From Acidimicrobiales bacterium (GTDB taxonomy: Bacteria > Actinomycetota > Acidimicrobiia > Acidimicrobiales > Iamiaceae): a stretch of DNA of 64,000 nt. The stretch spans positions 1 through 64,000 of the forward strand of contig DASZTW010000018.1 in NCBI GenBank assembly GCA_035547835.1. The letters run 5' to 3'. This document shows, one piece after another, positions 48,670 to 58,063 of this stretch. The notes below the pieces were generated by a model. It was not told the origin of the DNA. It did no database searches and was given only the letters and a program-made list of their open reading frames with translations. The position numbers were made by a program, and so were the translations under genes. Position 1 is the stretch's first letter; the number at the start of each line of letters is the position of its first letter.

Positions 48670-49568
48670 GCCGTCCACCCACACCGAACCGCCGCGAGGT
48701 CGCCTTGGTCACCGGCGCCGGTGGCCAAGTCGGCCACGAGCTCCAACGGGTGCTGGCGGGCCGCGGTTGGGAGGCGGTGGCCGCCGACCACGCCAGCCTC
48801 GACCTCGTATCGCGCGACGAGGTCCGCGCCCTGGTGCACACGGTGCGACCGACGGTGGTCTTCAACGCCGCTGCGTACACCAAGGTGGATGACTGCGAGA
48901 CCAGCGCGGCGCAAGCCTTCGCCGTCAACGCCCTCGGGGTCCGACACGTCGCGGAGGCGTGCCACGAAACCGGCGCCCACTTGGTGCACTTCTCCACCGA
49001 TTACGTGTTCGACGGCACCAAGACCGGGCCGTACGTGGAGTGGGACAGCACGAACCCGTTGTCGGTCTACGGCCGGTCGAAGCTGGCGGGCGAAGTCGAG
49101 GCGATGGCGATGGGGCTCGGCGCGACGGTGGTCCGCACGTCTTGGGTGTGCGGACAGGTCGGGCACAACATCGTGCGCACACTGGTCGCCATGGCCGCCG
49201 CGCTTGCGGAAGATCCGCAGCGGGTGCTCTCGTTCGTGGTCGACCAGCACGGCTGCCCGACGATGGCCGGCGATCTCGCGGAGACGGCGATCGGCCTCGG
49301 CATCGACCGGCGCCCCGGTCTGTTCCACGTCACCAACCAGGGCCCGACCACCTGGCACGGCTTCGCCTCCGAAGTCGTCCGCCTCCTCGGCGAGGACCCG
49401 GCGCGGGTCCGGCCGGTCACCACCGACGAGCTGGATCCGCCACGGCCCGCGCCGCGGCCAGCGAACTCGGTGCTCGAGCCCGCCGCCCTGCGCGCGTCGG
49501 GACTGCCGCTGCCCCCACCGTGGATCGAACGGCTGCCCGCGCTCGTGACCGCCATCCGGGAGAGCTGA
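48666..49568 (+). CDS. rmlD: dTDP-4-dehydrorhamnose reductase
   Basis: Final step to dTDP-L-rhamnose, using NAD(P)H. The protein has 300 residues from a GTG that overlaps the rmlB stop. GAGGQVGHELQ at the N-terminus, FNAAAYTKVDDCET, HFSTDYVFDG and the catalytic YGRSKLAGE are diagnostic. FVVDQHGCPTMAGDLA is also typical. The frame is open back to 48294, but that part is only the complementary reading of rmlB. Confidence 0.94.
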   Translation: MSRPPTPNRREVALVTGAGGQVGHELQRVLAGRGWEAVAADHASLDLVSRDEVRALVHTVRPTVVFNAAAYTKVDDCETSAAQAFAVNALGVRHVAEACHETGAHLVHFSTDYVFDGTKTGPYVEWDSTNPLSVYGRSKLAGEVEAMAMGLGATVVRTSWVCGQVGHNIVRTLVAMAAALAEDPQRVLSFVVDQHGCPTMAGDLAETAIGLGIDRRPGLFHVTNQGPTTWHGFASEVVRLLGEDPARVRPVTTDELDPPRPAPRPANSVLEPAALRASGLPLPPPWIERLPALVTAIRES

Positions 49569-49741
49569 GCGCGGCCGATGCTCACTGCAGGTGAACGGGT
49601 GTCCACGTGGATGGCACCATGGTCGATCGTGCAGCCGGGCGGGCTGGCCCTGTCGCGCGGACAGGAGCGCTCTGCGCGGTTGTCGAACCATTCCGGGCTG
49701 GCGCAAGGGTCTGCCCGCACTCGAGTCGAGAGGTCTTTCGG

Positions 49742-51961
49742 ATGAGCAGCCAGATCGCGGTGCTGGGCGCCGGCTACGTCGGACTCACGACGGCGGCCTG
49801 CTTGGCCCATCTGGAGCACTCGGTCGTGTGTGCGGACATCAACGCGGAGCGGGTGGGCCGGTTGTCGGAGGGCGACGTGCCGATCCTGGAGCAGGGGCTC
49901 GACGAGCTCGTCGCCGAGGGGCTCCAGTCGGGGATGCTGCGCTTCACCACCGATGTTCCCGCTGCGGTGGCGGACGCCGAGTTCGTCTACTTGGCCGTGC
50001 CCACCCCCCAAGGCCTCGACGGGTCGGCCGACCTCAGCTACATCGAAGCCGCCGCGCGCCAGATCTCACCCCATCTGCGGTCCGAAGCCGTGGTCATCAA
50101 CAAGTCGACGGTGCCCGTCGGGTCCACCAACGTGGTCGGACAGGTGCTCGGCCGCGGCGACGTGTTCGTCGTCTCGAACCCCGAGTTCCTCCGCGAAGGC
50201 TCGGCCGTCAACGACTTCCTCCACCCTGACCGCGTCGTCATCGGCTGTGACGACCAGGGGGCCGCCATCCGTGTCGCCTCGCTCTACATGGGTCTCACCG
50301 CGCCGATCATGGTCACCGACCCTGCCTCGGCCGAGCTGATCAAGTACGCGTCGAACGCGTTCTTGGCCTCGAAGGTCTCGTTCGTCAACGCCATCGCGGC
50401 CGTGTGCGAAGGCGTCGGCGCCGACGTCAACGACGTCGTGCTCGGCATGGGCTACGACAAGCGCATCGGCCACGAGTTCCTGCGCCCCGGCCCCGGCTGG
50501 GGCGGAAGTTGCTTCGTCGGTGCCGAGACCGTGTTGGTCCGCCGCGGTGATCACGTCCGGTTGATGCGTTACGACGAGCTCTTTGCCGAAGTGGAGCGGG
50601 TTGGGCTCGCCGGCTTCGAGGCGCTTTCCTGGCAGTCGGGCGATCCCACGCCCGAGTTCATGCCGGTCGCTGCGTTGACCTCGCGTCCGTACGTCGGTGA
50701 CGTGGTCGATGTGCACACGGAGATGGGACGCCGGATCACGGTCACTGCCGATCACCCGTTCGTCTGCGGCGATGGAATCGACGCTGACGAAGTGTCCGTC
50801 AAGGTGGCTTCGGACCTTTCTGAGGTCGACTGGCTCCCCGTGGCACAGCACGCCCCGCTGCCATCCGCAGAGGCCGGGCCTGCCGACGTGGAGCGGATCT
50901 TGGCGGCGTTCTCCGACGATGGGCTGCGACCCGGGCGCGACGCGTACGGGAAACGGCTGCCCGACGACGTGTGGCGGTTGGGCGACGAGCACAAGCAGGC
51001 CGTGCTGCGGGCGCTGTGGGACGGTGACGGCTCCTGGTCCCGGGTCGACCGATCCGCCAGTGCCGTCCTCGAATACGAGACGGTGTCGCGCGAGCTCGCC
51101 GACGGCATGGTGCGTCTCCTCGGCGACCTGGGCGTGGTCGCTCGCCTGACGGTCGGGCAGACCGCGATGTCGACGGTCGACATGTACCGGCTCACCATCA
51201 GCGGCGCCGACCAAGTGGCCGATGCGTGCTGGTTGCTGCCCCAGGAGGAGCAGGCCAGGATCCGTGCGCACTCGCTGCGGTTCACGGAGCGAAACGCGCC
51301 GAACGGGTACCGGCGCCTGTCGAAGAACGCGGCGTGGGTTCGGGTCGCCGCTGCGGAGCGCCGACACTTTGAGGGCACGGTGTACTCGCTGGAAGTGCCC
51401 GTCACCCACACGGTGGTCGCCACCCACGGGCTGGTGGTCCACAACTGCTTTCCGAAAGACACGCGGGCGTTGGTCCACATCGCGGAGGAGGGCGGGTACG
51501 ACTTCGACTTGCTGCGCGGTGTGATCGCGGTGAACGAAGAGCAGTTCGTGCGGGTGGTCGACAAGGTGCTCGAGCAGGCGGGCGGGTCGGTCGAGGGCCT
51601 GCCGATAGCGGTCTGGGGCATCACGTTCAAAGCTCGCACCGACGACACCCGTGACTCGCCGGCGGTCGCGATCATGCGTCGCCTGGCTTCGCGGGGGGCC
51701 CGCATCCGGGCGTACGACCCGGCGATCCACGGACCGGTGCCCGAGCTGCCCGAGGTCGAGGTGGCCGACGACCCGTACGCGGCGTGCGAAGGGGCGCAAG
51801 TGCTGGTCGTGCTCACCGAGTGGGATCAGTTCCGGTGGCTCGACTTCGACAAGGTCGCGGAGCTGATGGCGGAGCGGCGGGTGGTCGACACCCGCAACGT
51901 GCTCGACCGCCAGGGCTTGCACCGCCGCGGCTTCGCGTACGCGGCGATCGGCCGCAACTGA
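49742..51961 (+). CDS. ugd: UDP-glucose 6-dehydrogenase precursor containing an intein
   Basis: Makes UDP-glucuronate by two NAD-dependent oxidations. The precursor has 739 residues; residues 257-568 are an intein, leaving a normal 427-residue enzyme. Host features: [16 protein letters not shown] (NAD), [28 protein letters not shown], and, after splicing, [12 protein letters not shown], which holds the catalytic cysteine. That cysteine is the +1 residue of the C-extein, so the enzyme is inactive until splicing. The ATG at 49742 has GAGAGG about 8 nt upstream. Its stop overlaps the next start (TGATG), coupling it to UDP-glucuronate decarboxylase. Confidence 0.95.
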   Translation: MSSQIAVLGAGYVGLTTAACLAHLEHSVVCADINAERVGRLSEGDVPILEQGLDELVAEGLQSGMLRFTTDVPAAVADAEFVYLAVPTPQGLDGSADLSYIEAAARQISPHLRSEAVVINKSTVPVGSTNVVGQVLGRGDVFVVSNPEFLREGSAVNDFLHPDRVVIGCDDQGAAIRVASLYMGLTAPIMVTDPASAELIKYASNAFLASKVSFVNAIAAVCEGVGADVNDVVLGMGYDKRIGHEFLRPGPGWGGSCFVGAETVLVRRGDHVRLMRYDELFAEVERVGLAGFEALSWQSGDPTPEFMPVAALTSRPYVGDVVDVHTEMGRRITVTADHPFVCGDGIDADEVSVKVASDLSEVDWLPVAQHAPLPSAEAGPADVERILAAFSDDGLRPGRDAYGKRLPDDVWRLGDEHKQAVLRALWDGDGSWSRVDRSASAVLEYETVSRELADGMVRLLGDLGVVARLTVGQTAMSTVDMYRLTISGADQVADACWLLPQEEQARIRAHSLRFTERNAPNGYRRLSKNAAWVRVAAAERRHFEGTVYSLEVPVTHTVVATHGLVVHNCFPKDTRALVHIAEEGGYDFDLLRGVIAVNEEQFVRVVDKVLEQAGGSVEGLPIAVWGITFKARTDDTRDSPAVAIMRRLASRGARIRAYDPAIHGPVPELPEVEVADDPYAACEGAQVLVVLTEWDQFRWLDFDKVAELMAERRVVDTRNVLDRQGLHRRGFAYAAIGRN
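50510..51445 (+). other. Intein in UDP-glucose 6-dehydrogenase
   Basis: The intein is 312 codons from Cys1 ([10 protein letters not shown]) to the terminal His-Asn (GLVVHN), followed by Cys+1. Block B is TADHPF at about intein residues 79-84. One LAGLIDADG-like motif is seen ([13 protein letters not shown], about 163-175). A partner motif of the first type is not obvious, so the endonuclease may be reduced. The end block reads [19 protein letters not shown]. Insertion is exactly before the active-site cysteine. Confidence 0.93.
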
Positions 51962-52899
51962 TGGCCAGGGTCGTCGTCACCGGCGGCGCCGGCTTCCTCG
52001 GATCGCACCTCTGCGACCGACTCCTCGATCGGGGCGACCAGGTCGTCTGCATCGACAACTTGATCACTGGCTCGCTCGCCAACATCGACCGGCTCTTCGG
52101 CCGTCGCGGTTTCACGTTCGTGGAGCACGACGTGAGCATGTACGTGTGGGTGCCGGGGCCCGTCGACGTGGTGATGCATTTCGCCAGTCCGGCCTCGCCG
52201 GCCGACTTCGAGCGCATCCCGATCCAGATCCTGAAGGTCGGCAGCCTCGGCACGCACAACGCGCTGGGTCTCGCCAAGGCGAAGGGCGCCCGCTTCTTCT
52301 TGGCGTCCACCAGCGAGGTCTACGGCGACCCTCAGGTGCACCCGCAGCCCGAGTCGTACTGGGGTCACGTCAACCCGATCGGCCCCCGCGGCGTGTACGA
52401 CGAAGCCAAGCGGTTCGCCGAAGCGATGACGATGGCGTACCACCGCGCGCACGGCCTCGACGTCCGCATCGTGCGCATCTTCAACACGTTCGGCCCTCGG
52501 ATGCGGCTCGACGACGGGCGGGTGGTGTCGAACTTCATCGTCCAGGCGTTGCAGGGCAAGCCGCTCACGGTCTACGGGGACGGGAACCAGACCCGGAGCT
52601 TCTGTTTCGTCGACGACGAGGTCCGCGGGTTCCTCGACCTGTTGGATTCTTCGCTGATCGGCCCCACCAACATCGGCAACCCGCGTGAGTACACGGTGCT
52701 CGAGTTGGCCGAGAAGGTGGTGCAGCTCACCGAGTCGTCGTCAGAGATCGTGTTCGAGCCGTTGCCGGTCGACGACCCGGTTCGCCGCCAGCCCGACATC
52801 TCTCGGGCGATCGAGCAGCTCGGCTGGCAGCCCGAGGTCGAGCTGGAACCCGGCCTCACCAAGACCATCGAGTACTTCCGGGGCGTGCTCGACGCGTGA
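51961..52899 (+). CDS. uxs: UDP-glucuronate decarboxylase (UDP-xylose synthase-like)
   Basis: Extended short-chain dehydrogenase of 312 residues. [15 protein letters not shown] begins the NAD fold. [41 protein letters not shown] (catalytic Tyr and Lys), and [18 protein letters not shown] are the signatures of UDP-xylose synthases. It directly follows UDP-glucose dehydrogenase, which makes its substrate, and its ATG overlaps that stop. The product would be UDP-xylose. Confidence 0.92.
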   Translation: MARVVVTGGAGFLGSHLCDRLLDRGDQVVCIDNLITGSLANIDRLFGRRGFTFVEHDVSMYVWVPGPVDVVMHFASPASPADFERIPIQILKVGSLGTHNALGLAKAKGARFFLASTSEVYGDPQVHPQPESYWGHVNPIGPRGVYDEAKRFAEAMTMAYHRAHGLDVRIVRIFNTFGPRMRLDDGRVVSNFIVQALQGKPLTVYGDGNQTRSFCFVDDEVRGFLDLLDSSLIGPTNIGNPREYTVLELAEKVVQLTESSSEIVFEPLPVDDPVRRQPDISRAIEQLGWQPEVELEPGLTKTIEYFRGVLDA

Positions 52900-52903
52900 C
52901 CCT

Positions 52904-52917
52904 CAGCCCGCGGGCTG
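52904..52917. terminator. Perfect palindrome after uxs
   Basis: CAGCCCGCGGGCTG follows the uxs stop by four bases, in a convergent gap. It may act as a terminator, though the loop would be very tight. Confidence 0.35.
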
Positions 52918-52921
52918 CCCC

Positions 52922-53117
52922 GTCGGCGGGTTCAGTGGTCGCGCGACTCGGCGGCCGCCCGGTTGGCGAGGTACCACTCGACGGTGCGGCGCAGTCCGTC
53001 GTCGAAGGGCGTGCTGGCTGGTCGGCGGGTTCAGTGGTCGCGCGACTCGGCGGCTGCCCGGTTGGCGAGGTACCACTCGACGGTGCGGCGCAGTCCGTCG
53101 TCGAAGGGCGTGCTGGC
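52922..53117. repeat. Tandem duplication of the fcl gene end
   Basis: 52922-53018 and 53021-53117 are near-identical (97 bp, offset 99, one mismatch seen: CGGCCGCCC against CGGCTGCCC). The right copy is the living 3' end of the GDP-fucose synthase gene on the minus strand. The left copy is a leftover beyond its stop codon. Confidence 0.9.
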
Positions 53118-53993
53118 CGTGAAGCCGAACAGCTCGTGCGCCCGGCTGGCGTCGACCCGGCGGCGGGGTTGCCCGTCGGGTTTCGTCGTGTCCCACCGGA
53201 TCTCGCCGGTGAACCCGGTGGCCGCGACGACCCGCTCGACGAGATCCTTGATCGGCATCTCCTGGTTGGCGCCCAAGTTCACGGGCTCGGCGCCGTCGTA
53301 GCGCTCCGCGGCGAGGGCGATGCCTTCCGCGGCGTCGTCCACGTAGAGGAACTCGCGGCTGGCCGACCCGGTGCCCCACACTTCGATGTGGTCAGCGCCC
53401 CGCTCGCGGGCCTCGACGCACTTCTTGATCAGCGCCGGCATCACGTGCGACACGGCCGCGTGGAACTTGTCGCCAGGGCCGTACAAGTTGGTGGGCATCA
53501 AGTAGATGCCGTTTTGGCCGTACTGCGCACGGTTGGCCTGCAGCTGCACCAGCTGCGCGAGCTTGGCGATCCCGTACGGCGCGTTCGTCTCCTCGGGGTA
53601 GCCCTGCCACAGCGACGTCTCCTGGAACGGCACCGGCGTGAACTTGGGATACGAGCAGATCGTGCCGACCACCACCGTCTTCGGGGTCTGTCGCCGCCGC
53701 GCTTCCTCGATCACGTACGTGCCCATGAGCAAGTTGTCGAGGTAGAGGTCGGAGGGGTGCTGCTGGTTGGCGCCGATGCCGCCGACCCGCGCCGCGAGGT
53801 GGATCACGAGGTCGGGCCGGTGCGTCTCGAACATGGCGGCGACCGCGGCGGGGTCGCGCAGGTCGAACTCGGCGCTGCGAGGGGCCACGACCTCGTTGGC
53901 GCCCCGGCGACGCAGGCGCTCGAGCAGCGCCCCACCGAGGAAGCCGTGCCCTCCGGTGACGAGGACGCGGTGTTCCGACCAGGTGAACGCCAT
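53031..53993 (-). CDS. fcl: GDP-L-fucose synthase-like epimerase/reductase
   Basis: A 320-residue SDR enzyme of the WcaG/Fcl type, which makes GDP-fucose from GDP-4-keto-6-deoxymannose. Features: VTGGHGFLGGALL, HLAARVGGIGANQQHP, GTICSYPKFTPVPF, catalytic YGIAKLAQL, and MPTNLYGPGDKFH. The partner dehydratase Gmd is not in this window, so the true substrate is uncertain. The ATG at 53993 follows a TAGCAT box by 8 nt. The last 85 or so bases are duplicated just past the stop codon. Confidence 0.9.
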   Translation of the reverse strand: MAFTWSEHRVLVTGGHGFLGGALLERLRRRGANEVVAPRSAEFDLRDPAAVAAMFETHRPDLVIHLAARVGGIGANQQHPSDLYLDNLLMGTYVIEEARRRQTPKTVVVGTICSYPKFTPVPFQETSLWQGYPEETNAPYGIAKLAQLVQLQANRAQYGQNGIYLMPTNLYGPGDKFHAAVSHVMPALIKKCVEARERGADHIEVWGTGSASREFLYVDDAAEGIALAAERYDGAEPVNLGANQEMPIKDLVERVVAATGFTGEIRWDTTKPDGQPRRRVDASRAHELFGFTASTPFDDGLRRTVEWYLANRAAAESRDH

Positions 53994-54001
53994 GGCGCCC
54001 G

Positions 54002-54007
54002 ATGCTA
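54002..54007 (-). promoter_or_regulatory. -10 box TAGCAT for fcl
   Basis: On the minus strand it ends 8 nt before the ATG at 53993. Confidence 0.6.
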
Positions 54008-54073
54008 CCGGAGCCAACCTCGGGCCCCGCGGGCGACGCCGGTCCCCCGCCATCGCCCGTCCCCCCCTCCGAG

Positions 54074-54116
54074 CTGTGAGCGTTTGGCTACCTGGGAGGT
54101 GGCTGGGTGCTCACAG
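54074..54116. repeat. REP-like palindrome, copy 2
   Basis: CTGTGAGC (54074-54081) pairs with GCTCACAG (54109-54116). GCTACCT pairs with AGGTGGC (one G-T) around GGG. The length is 43 nt, as in copy 1. Confidence 0.85.
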
Positions 54117-54146
54117 CGGGGGTTGGTGGTGGCCGTCCCCTCCGAG

Positions 54147-54189
54147 CTGTGAGCGTTTGGCTGCCTGGGTGGTGGCTGGGTGCTCACAG
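54147..54189. repeat. REP-like palindrome, copy 3
   Basis: Same outline as copy 2, 73 bp downstream, with similar flanks (CCCCTCCGAG before, CGGGGGTTGGTGG after). The inner stem differs at two bases. Both copies fill the divergent gap between fcl and a glycosyltransferase. Confidence 0.85.
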
Positions 54190-54250
54190 CGGGGGTTGGT
54201 GGGTGGGTGCTCCGTGAGGCGACCGGGGTCGCGTGCGAGAATGTGCCGTC

Positions 54251-55501
54251 ATGTCGACCGCCGGACCGACCTCGTCGCGCCCGCCGGGTGACGCCGCGCC
54301 GGGTGACGCCGCGGGAGACGCCGCGGGTGACGCAGCGCCGGGAGACGCCGCAGCGGCAACGGTGACAGCGTCGACGGTGACGGCCGGCCGGTCGCTGCGG
54401 GTCGCCGTGACCCTCGAGCAGTGCTGGCAGCGCGTGCCCGGCGGCACGGCCACGTCGATCCTCGGGCTGGTCGGCGCGCTGGCTGCCCGCCCCGACGTCG
54501 ACCTGGTCGGCGTGTCGGCTCGGCACGCGACGTCGCCGTCGCGGGCCTTTCGGCCGCCGGCGACGGTGCCGGTGCACCAGCTCCCCTTGCCAACCCTCGC
54601 GCTCTACGAGGGGTGGCACGCCGTGCGGCGGCCGCACGTCGAGCGCGCCACCGGACCGGTCGACGTGGTGCACGGCACCGCCATCGCGGTCCCGCCGACG
54701 GCCGCGCCGTTGGTGATGACGGTCCACGATCTGGCTTTCCTTGCCGAGCCCGACCACGCGACCCGCCACGGCAACCGGTTCTTCCGGCGCGGCACCGACC
54801 TGGCGCGGCGCCACGCCCACCTGGTGCTGGTGCCGTCGCGTGCCACCAACGACGAGTGCGTCGCCGCAGGGTTCGAGCCGGACCGCCTGCGGGTCGTGCC
54901 GTGGGGCGTCGAGGCCGCGCCGGTCAGCGCCGAACAGGTCGACCGGGCCCGCGCCACGTTGGGCCTCGACCGGCCGTTCGTGTTGTTCGTCGGCACGGTC
55001 GAGCCGCGCAAGAACCTGGCGGCGGTGATCGACGCCATGCAGACGGTGGCGGGGCGAGGCGTCGACTTGGTGCTCGTGGGACCGGATGGCTGGAACGAGG
55101 ACCTCGACGGCAAGCTGCGGCGCCTCGACGGAACCGATGTGCGGGTTCATCGGCTCGGGTTCGTCGCACCCTGCGACCTGCCGGTGCTGTACGCCGCCTG
55201 CGCGGCCTTCTGCTACCCGAGCCTGCGCGAGGGTTTCGGCATGCCGGTGCTGGAGGCGATGGCCCAGGGCGCCGCGGTCGTCACTTCGCGAGGAACGGCC
55301 ACGGAGGAAGTGGCCGCAGACGCTGGGGTCGTGGTCGATCCCCGCGACCACGACGCGATCGGCGCGGCGCTGGTGGAGCTCCTCGAGGACCGCGAGCGCG
55401 CGGCGGAGCTTGGCGCGCGGGCCCGGACCCGGGCTGCGACGTACACCTGGGCGCGCACGGCCGAGCTCACCGTCGGCGCGTACCGGGAGGCCGCCGGGTG
55501 A
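54251..55501 (+). CDS. Glycosyltransferase, GT4 family
   Basis: A 416-residue retaining-type glycosyltransferase. The first 45 residues are low-complexity with repeated Pro-Gly-Asp-Ala-Ala units encoded by near-identical 15-nt repeats. The GT-B core then begins RVAVTLEQCWQRVPGGT. TVHDLAFL, LVPSRATNDE, FVGTVEPRKNL, the AFCYPSLREGFGMPVLEAMA nucleotide-sugar motif with its E-x7-E pair, and the C-terminal TWARTAE are typical of GT4 mannosyl/rhamnosyltransferases. GAGAAT lies 8 nt before the ATG. It overlaps the next gene (GTGA). Confidence 0.9.
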   Translation: MSTAGPTSSRPPGDAAPGDAAGDAAGDAAPGDAAAATVTASTVTAGRSLRVAVTLEQCWQRVPGGTATSILGLVGALAARPDVDLVGVSARHATSPSRAFRPPATVPVHQLPLPTLALYEGWHAVRRPHVERATGPVDVVHGTAIAVPPTAAPLVMTVHDLAFLAEPDHATRHGNRFFRRGTDLARRHAHLVLVPSRATNDECVAAGFEPDRLRVVPWGVEAAPVSAEQVDRARATLGLDRPFVLFVGTVEPRKNLAAVIDAMQTVAGRGVDLVLVGPDGWNEDLDGKLRRLDGTDVRVHRLGFVAPCDLPVLYAACAAFCYPSLREGFGMPVLEAMAQGAAVVTSRGTATEEVAADAGVVVDPRDHDAIGAALVELLEDRERAAELGARARTRAATYTWARTAELTVGAYREAAG

Positions 55502-56700
55502 GCGGGAAGATCCGCGTCGGCGTCAACGCGTTGTGGATGGTGCCCGGGGTGGTCGGTGGCACCGAAGTGGGCACTGTGTCGCTCCTGCACTCGTTCGCGG
55601 CCGCGCAGGCCGCCGGGTTCCACGACGACATCGAGGTGGTGCTGTACGGCCTCGCCCGGCTGGCCGCCGCGCACCCTCACCTCCTCGGCCAGTTCGAGCA
55701 CCACCTGGTCGACCTCGACGGGGCCCAGCGGCCGATGCGAGTCCTGGCCGAGACGCTGTGGCTGCCGATGCGATTGCGCCGCGACCACATCGACGTCGTG
55801 CACCATGCCGGCGGTGTCGTGCCGGTCGGCGGCCGTTGGATGGGCGGTGCCCGCGTGGCCCTGACCGTGCACGACGTGCAAGTGCTCGAGCACCCCGCGT
55901 ACTTCGCGCCGGTGAAGCGCCGGTACCTCCAGTGGATGCTGCCCCGGTCGGTGCGCGCCGCCGACCTCGTCCTCACGCCGACCGAGGCCTCGGGTCGCAC
56001 GGTGGCCGACCGCCTCGGCGTGCCCGACGAGCGGATGTGGCTGAGTCGGTTCAGCTGGCCGCGGGGGGTTCTCGAATCGCCGAGCGACGCGGAGCGCGCC
56101 CGGGTTCGAGCCACGTACCGGCTGCCCGGCCCGTTCTTCGTGTATCCGGCGATCACGTATCCCCACAAGAACCATGCTCTGTTGCTCGACGCCTTCGCCG
56201 CGCTGGTCGACCAGGAGGGCGGCGCGGTCGATGCCATCACCGCCCCGCCGGTGCTCGTGCTCACCGGTGCCGCGGCGGGGGAGGAGGACTCGGTCGCCGC
56301 CCGCGTCGAGCGGCTCGGGATCGGCGCATCGGTCCGGCGGGTCGGGCGCATCCCCCGGCGTGACCTGGGAGTCCTGCTGGCCGAAGCGACCGCACTAACG
56401 TTTCCGTCCCAGTACGAGGGTTTCGGCCTGCCGGCACTCGAAGCGATGATCGCCGGCTGCCCGGTGATCGCGTCCGATGTCGGGGCGGTTGCCGAAGTGG
56501 TGGCCGGCGCCGGGATCCTCGTCCCGACCGACGACGCCGAGCCTTGGACCACGGCCATGCGCCGACTCCTCCACGACCCTGCCCTCCGCCAAGACCTGCG
56601 CGCCGCGGGCGTGCAGCGGGCCGCCGCGCCCACGTTCTCCGACGAGATCGCGTCGGAGCAGCTCGCTGCTGCGTACCGCCGGGCTGTGGCCGCTCGATGA
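55498..56700 (+). CDS. Glycosyltransferase, GT4 family
   Basis: A 400-residue relative of the gene before it, so likely a paralogue acting in the same glycan. VGVNALWMVPGVVGGTE opens the GT-B fold. HHAGGVVPVGGRW, TVHDVQVLEHPAYF, LTPTEASGRTVADR, ITYPHKNHALLLDAF and FPSQYEGFGLPALEAMIAG follow. The GTG start overlaps the previous stop, and the end overlaps the next ATG. The frame is open upstream to 54421 but only as a shadow of the preceding gene. Confidence 0.9.
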   Translation: MSGKIRVGVNALWMVPGVVGGTEVGTVSLLHSFAAAQAAGFHDDIEVVLYGLARLAAAHPHLLGQFEHHLVDLDGAQRPMRVLAETLWLPMRLRRDHIDVVHHAGGVVPVGGRWMGGARVALTVHDVQVLEHPAYFAPVKRRYLQWMLPRSVRAADLVLTPTEASGRTVADRLGVPDERMWLSRFSWPRGVLESPSDAERARVRATYRLPGPFFVYPAITYPHKNHALLLDAFAALVDQEGGAVDAITAPPVLVLTGAAAGEEDSVAARVERLGIGASVRRVGRIPRRDLGVLLAEATALTFPSQYEGFGLPALEAMIAGCPVIASDVGAVAEVVAGAGILVPTDDAEPWTTAMRRLLHDPALRQDLRAAGVQRAAAPTFSDEIASEQLAAAYRRAVAAR

Positions 56701-58052
56701 ACCTGCTGATCCTCTGCCCGCATTTCGCCCCTGACCTGGCCCCCACCGGCGAGGTCATGTCGGCGATCGCGGCCGGTCTCGTCGATCGAGGGCACCGGCT
56801 GCACTTGGTGACGGCCCTGCCCTGGTACGAGCACCACCGGGTGGAGCCCGAGTGGGAGGGACGCTGGGTCCGCCACGACGACCACCCGTGGGGTCGGGTC
56901 ACCCGGGTCCACCCGTTCCCCACCGACAAGCGCAACATCCCGGCGCGGGCCGCGGCGTTCGCCGGGTTCACTGCGTTGAGCGAGCTGGTGGCGCTCGCCA
57001 GCCGGGCACGCCCCGACGCCGTGTTGGCGATGTCGCCGCCCCTGACGCTCGGCGCGGCCGGGTGGAGCGCGGCGAAGCGCTTCGGCGTGCCGTTCGTGTT
57101 CAACATCCAAGACGTCTTTCCCGACGTCGCCGTCGAGCTGGGCGCGATCGTCAACCCGCGGGTCATCGCCACAGCCAGCGCGCTCGAACGGCTCACGTAC
57201 CAGGGTGCCGACGCCGTCACCGTCTTGTCCGACGATCTCCGCGACAACGTGGTGGCCAAGCTCGCCGGGCGGCGCCGGGGCGACGCCTCGAAAGTCCGGG
57301 TGATCCCGAACTTCGTCGACACCGAGCGGATCCGGCCAGGCCCCGCCGAGAACTCCTACCGGCGCGAGTACGGCCTCGAGGCCAAGACGGTGGTGATGTA
57401 CGCGGGGAACGTCGGCCTGTCGCAGTCGCTCGACATGGTGATCGACGCGGCCGCCGGCTTCGCCGACGATCCGGACGTCGTCTTCGTGATCAACGGCGGT
57501 GGTTCGGGTCGCCCCGAGCTCGAACGCCGAGCGGCCGGCATGGCGAACGTGCGCTTCGTCGACATGCAGCCGCGCGAGCGGTTGCCCGAGGTGCTGGCTG
57601 CCGCCGACATCCACCTCGTGCCGCTCAAGGCGGGCTTGGCCCGCTCCAGCGTGCCGTCGAAGACGTACTCGATCCTGGCCGCGGGCCGACCGGTCGTGGC
57701 CAGTGTCGACCGCGGTACCGAAGTGGCCCGCACCGTCACCGCAGCCGGTGCCGGCATCGCCGTGGCGCCGGACGAGGCCGAGCCGTTCGCCAAGGCCGTG
57801 CGCCAACTGGTCCACGACCCTGCCCGGCGCGCCGAGATGGGACAGGCCGGCCGGGCGTTCGTCGAGCGCTGGCTGTCGCCCGCCGCGGTGGCCGCCTCGT
57901 ACGAGTCGTTGTTCGTGGAGTTGATCGAGGCGCGTCACGCGGCGCCTCGTTCGCGCTGGCCCGCCCCCCGGCCGGGCAAGGGGGTCGGACCCGATGGCCG
58001 GGTCACGCTCGCGCCCGGTGGGCGGTCTCGGACGCCTCGTGAGAGCCGGTAG
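56697..58052 (+). CDS. Glycosyltransferase, WcaI/GT4-like
   Basis: A 451-residue glycosyltransferase similar to the WcaI type: ILCPHFAPDLAPTGEVM at the start, NIQDVFPDVAVELG, IPNFVDTERI, VMYAGNVGLSQSLDMVIDAA, and GLARSSVPSKTYSILAAGRPVVA near the donor site. The C-terminal 40 residues are basic and Pro/Gly-rich, beyond the usual domain end. It is the third glycosyltransferase of a translationally coupled run. Donor sugar unknown. Confidence 0.9.
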   Translation: MNLLILCPHFAPDLAPTGEVMSAIAAGLVDRGHRLHLVTALPWYEHHRVEPEWEGRWVRHDDHPWGRVTRVHPFPTDKRNIPARAAAFAGFTALSELVALASRARPDAVLAMSPPLTLGAAGWSAAKRFGVPFVFNIQDVFPDVAVELGAIVNPRVIATASALERLTYQGADAVTVLSDDLRDNVVAKLAGRRRGDASKVRVIPNFVDTERIRPGPAENSYRREYGLEAKTVVMYAGNVGLSQSLDMVIDAAAGFADDPDVVFVINGGGSGRPELERRAAGMANVRFVDMQPRERLPEVLAAADIHLVPLKAGLARSSVPSKTYSILAAGRPVVASVDRGTEVARTVTAAGAGIAVAPDEAEPFAKAVRQLVHDPARRAEMGQAGRAFVERWLSPAAVAASYESLFVELIEARHAAPRSRWPAPRPGKGVGPDGRVTLAPGGRSRTPRESR

Positions 58053-58055
58053 GTT
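58050..58055 (+). promoter_or_regulatory. -10 box TAGGTT for the exported His-rich protein
   Basis: It ends 8 nt before the ATG at 58064 and overlaps the stop codon of the preceding glycosyltransferase gene. Confidence 0.6.
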
Positions 58056-58063
58056 GGCCCGCC

